Part shown: positions 62,488 to 64,000 of the stretch, one piece after another
Position numbering within the stretch: the stretch's first letter is position 1
Layout of the letters: the number at the start of each line of letters is the position of its first letter
Assembly (NCBI GenBank): GCA_016865015.1
Contig: CP018226.1
Location: forward strand, 3,937,001-4,001,000
Reading direction: 5' to 3'
Origin: Rhizobiales bacterium IMCC20636
GTDB taxonomy: Bacteria > Pseudomonadota > Alphaproteobacteria > Rhizobiales > GCA-2746425
Length of the DNA: 64,000 bases
Program-made: the position numbers and the translations under genes
The notes under the pieces: generated by a model
What the model was told of the DNA's origin: nothing
What the model saw: the letters and a program-made list of their open reading frames with translations, nothing else
Databases searched by the model: none

Positions 62488-62945
62488 GAATGATTAGGTT
62501 CATGCAGGCTCAGCTTCGGCGTCTGCGCAATGAAAATGAAGGCAGCGCCATGATTGAAGCTCTTTTGGCGCTCCCGGTCCTGACCATGCTGACATTCGGG
62601 ATGCTGGAGTTCGGCTCCATGTTCTGGCAACGCGAACAGATTGAAACCGGGTTGCGGGATGCGGCCAGATATATGGCCCGCTGTCGGCACGAAACCAATA
62701 CGTGTCAGACAACCGCACGCAACCTTGCGTATTACGGTTCGGTCGCTGCGCAGTTGCAACCACGCGTTCCAAACTGGGAACCAGGCGACTCTCCGATAAC
62801 CTTCATTGAAACAACCGGAGAGACACAGACCGTTGTAACCGCCTCGACGACGCATCAACTCGTGAATTCACCTTTGTTCGGATTCCTGGGGATTGACGAA
62901 ATCACAATCACTTCCTGGCATGATGAACGCGTGATCGGATGGTAA
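62484..62945 (+). CDS. TadE-like pseudopilin
   Basis: A 153-residue protein. The N-terminus has the TadE pattern: ENEGSAMIEALLALPVLTML, with a Glu at the +5-like position, then FGMLEFGSMFWQREQIETGL. It is a prepilin-like minor subunit cleaved by the CpaA/TadV peptidase. The ATG overlaps the previous stop by 4 bp. A second TadE-like gene follows at once. Confidence 0.85.
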   Translation: MRMIRFMQAQLRRLRNENEGSAMIEALLALPVLTMLTFGMLEFGSMFWQREQIETGLRDAARYMARCRHETNTCQTTARNLAYYGSVAAQLQPRVPNWEPGDSPITFIETTGETQTVVTASTTHQLVNSPLFGFLGIDEITITSWHDERVIGW

Positions 62946-62947
62946 GC

Positions 62948-63523
62948 ATGTTTAATTTGAGAAGTTTCGGAAAACAGCAAAACGGCAGTGTCCTGACCGA
63001 AGGGCTGTTGGTCTTTCCAATCATGGTTCTGGCCGTGGCAGCCTGCGTTGAATTCGGGTTTCTGCTGCACCAGTGGAACTCGGGTGCAAAGGCGATGCAA
63101 ATGGGCGTCCGCAAGCTGATTGTCACCGAGCCCGTCACATCGGATTTTGATGATGTATTTACATTCAATGCCAACAAGACCGGTGAGTTGATCAATGCCA
63201 GTGCAGGCGTTTCCTCATCCTGTGGTGCAGGCACTGGCACTGTCTGCAACGCAACGATCATGCATCGGATTGTCGAAGGCAACCGCGAATGGAAAGGCTT
63301 GAAAGCCTATTTCCCGGCACTGAATGTGGAAGACATTCGCGTGACCTATGAGCGCAGCGGCCTTGGCTATCAGGGGCGCCCCGATGGACCCGTTGTCAGT
63401 GTGCGGATGGAACTCATCAGAGGGTCGGTCAATCTGCCGATCACTAGCATGGTTCTGAACCTGCTGGACATTGAGTTCCCTCCTTTCGCTGTAACAGCAA
63501 CATCTGAAGACCTTCGGAGCTGA
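62948..63523 (+). CDS. Second TadE/TadF-like pseudopilin
   Basis: A protein of about 191 residues with a type IV prepilin-like start: FGKQQNGSVLTEGLLVFPIM, and then VAACVEFGFLLHQWNSGAKA. It pairs with the other TadE-like protein in the pilus assembly. The start is taken as the ATG at 62948; an ATG at 62939 gives three further residues. The next gene, cpaE, starts 45 bp after its stop. Confidence 0.82.
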   Translation: MFNLRSFGKQQNGSVLTEGLLVFPIMVLAVAACVEFGFLLHQWNSGAKAMQMGVRKLIVTEPVTSDFDDVFTFNANKTGELINASAGVSSSCGAGTGTVCNATIMHRIVEGNREWKGLKAYFPALNVEDIRVTYERSGLGYQGRPDGPVVSVRMELIRGSVNLPITSMVLNLLDIEFPPFAVTATSEDLRS

Positions 63524-63568
63524 TCCGATGAACAAGTCCCAGCTTGCGAGGTTCGCGGGAAGCTATTC

Positions 63569-64000
63569 ATGAATGCCCAGGCAACCCAAATTGGCCGTTC
63601 ACAAATCCTGATGTTCTCTCAGGATTCCCAGGCCAGCAAAATGATGGAAAGTACCTTTTCATCAATGGCGTCCTATCAGCTGACAATTTGCTCACTGGAA
63701 GAGCTTGGAGTTGTCAATGGCGCGATAGATCCGGAGGCATTCGATATTGCGATATTGGATGTGGGAGATGGGTCTGTGCTGGATGATCCTGACTTTCTGA
63801 GAGTCCGCAACAGCCTCGGGAAATTATCAGTTCTGTTCATTTCTGATGAGCTGGATCAGCAGCATATTCGCCAATTGATGAAGCTGGATGGAGAAGACTG
63901 GCTGTCCAAACCGTTGGTTCAGCGGGCATTGATCGACACCGTCAATACGATCACGCAACGCCAGAATTCAAACAGCAACAAGGTTCATGCCGTGGTTTCC
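63569..64000 (+). CDS. cpaE: CpaE/TadZ-like pilus-localisation ATPase (N-terminal part, cut by the window)
   Basis: The first 144 codons from the ATG at 63569 run off the right edge. The visible part is the atypical receiver-like domain of CpaE/TadZ: SQILMFSQDSQASKMMESTF, then AFDIAILDVGDGSV, then LSVLFISDELDQQHIRQLMK. The last residues (KVHAVVS) match the start of the MinD-like ATPase part that should follow. CpaE places the pilus machine at a pole. A 14-codon frame at 63529-63572 overlaps the start and may couple translation. Confidence 0.85.
   Translation, partial: MNAQATQIGRSQILMFSQDSQASKMMESTFSSMASYQLTICSLEELGVVNGAIDPEAFDIAILDVGDGSVLDDPDFLRVRNSLGKLSVLFISDELDQQHIRQLMKLDGEDWLSKPLVQRALIDTVNTITQRQNSNSNKVHAVVS

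Overview
The window looks like a chromosomal stretch of a flagellated, piliated, free-living alphaproteobacterium. The evidence is a SciP (DUF1153) gene beside flagellar genes, a Caulobacter-style fliF-fliG-fliH-fliN-flbD-flhA operon, an alphaproteobacterial yidC-rnpA-rpmH cluster, a Mur-like Fur regulator beside a SitABCD manganese importer, and a Tad/Cpa (Flp) pilus locus. Genus cannot be fixed from the sequence alone. Nearly all genes are tightly packed. Accessory or decayed stretches lie at about 5.9-6.2, 10-14.2, 17.7-17.9, 45.7-48.2 and 53.9-54.8 kb.

Layout. 1-3.2 kb: partial hexapeptide acetyltransferase, then yidC, rnpA and rpmH, all on the minus strand. 3.5-10 kb: a TVP38-type membrane protein with an FAD/disulfide reductase; a 264-bp MITE-like repeat abutting a small membrane protein; a PPOX-fold protein; and a redox group (ferric reductase-like flavocytochrome, heme-type membrane protein, Tat-exported dioxygenase-fold protein). 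10-14 kb: an accessory island with a translationally coupled trio (sigma-70-like protein, unknown protein, ImmA/IrrE metallopeptidase), divergent from a Cas2-like 'SinR family' protein plus DUF2188 pair, with a strong palindrome between them. 14-18 kb: LysR, DUF2218, SnoaL-like, NmrA-like and MsrQ-like genes, flanked on both sides by colinear decayed fragments of a flhA 3' end.

18-21 kb: a DctPQM TRAP transporter. 21-27.2 kb: a cyanate operon (substrate-binding protein, permease, ATPase, cyanase, DUF1348) divergent from an NtrC-type regulator whose sigma-54 contact motif is GAFQGA instead of GAFTGA. 27.2-37.1 kb: flagellar MS-ring/switch/export genes, flbD, sciP, flgD and fliK, with a well-matched sigma-54 promoter before fliK. 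37.5-45.7 kb: mnmA, a tRNA with anticodon CAT, a PTS-EIIC/EAL fusion, a histidine kinase with its response regulator, and an alanine-dehydrogenase-like enzyme.

45.7-48.9 kb: an intact IS5/IS427-type element with an A-AAA-AAG slippery site, a lone PD-(D/E)XK nuclease-like gene in AT-rich DNA, and an AraC regulator. 49-53.9 kb: a peroxiredoxin-like protein, sitABCD, and a divergent Fur/Mur regulator with two palindromic boxes between sitA and the regulator. 53.9-54.8 kb: gene remnants. 54.8-64 kb: a winged-helix AAA ATPase, a TadD lipoprotein, prepilin peptidase, Flp pilin, CpaB, CpaC, a small lipoprotein, TadG-like and two TadE-like pseudopilins, and the start of CpaE/TadZ.

The most promising candidates for an undescribed system are the sigma/unknown/ImmA trio with its divergent Cas2-like/DUF2188 pair, and the lone PD-(D/E)XK gene. 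No CRISPR array, rRNA or complete prophage was seen.
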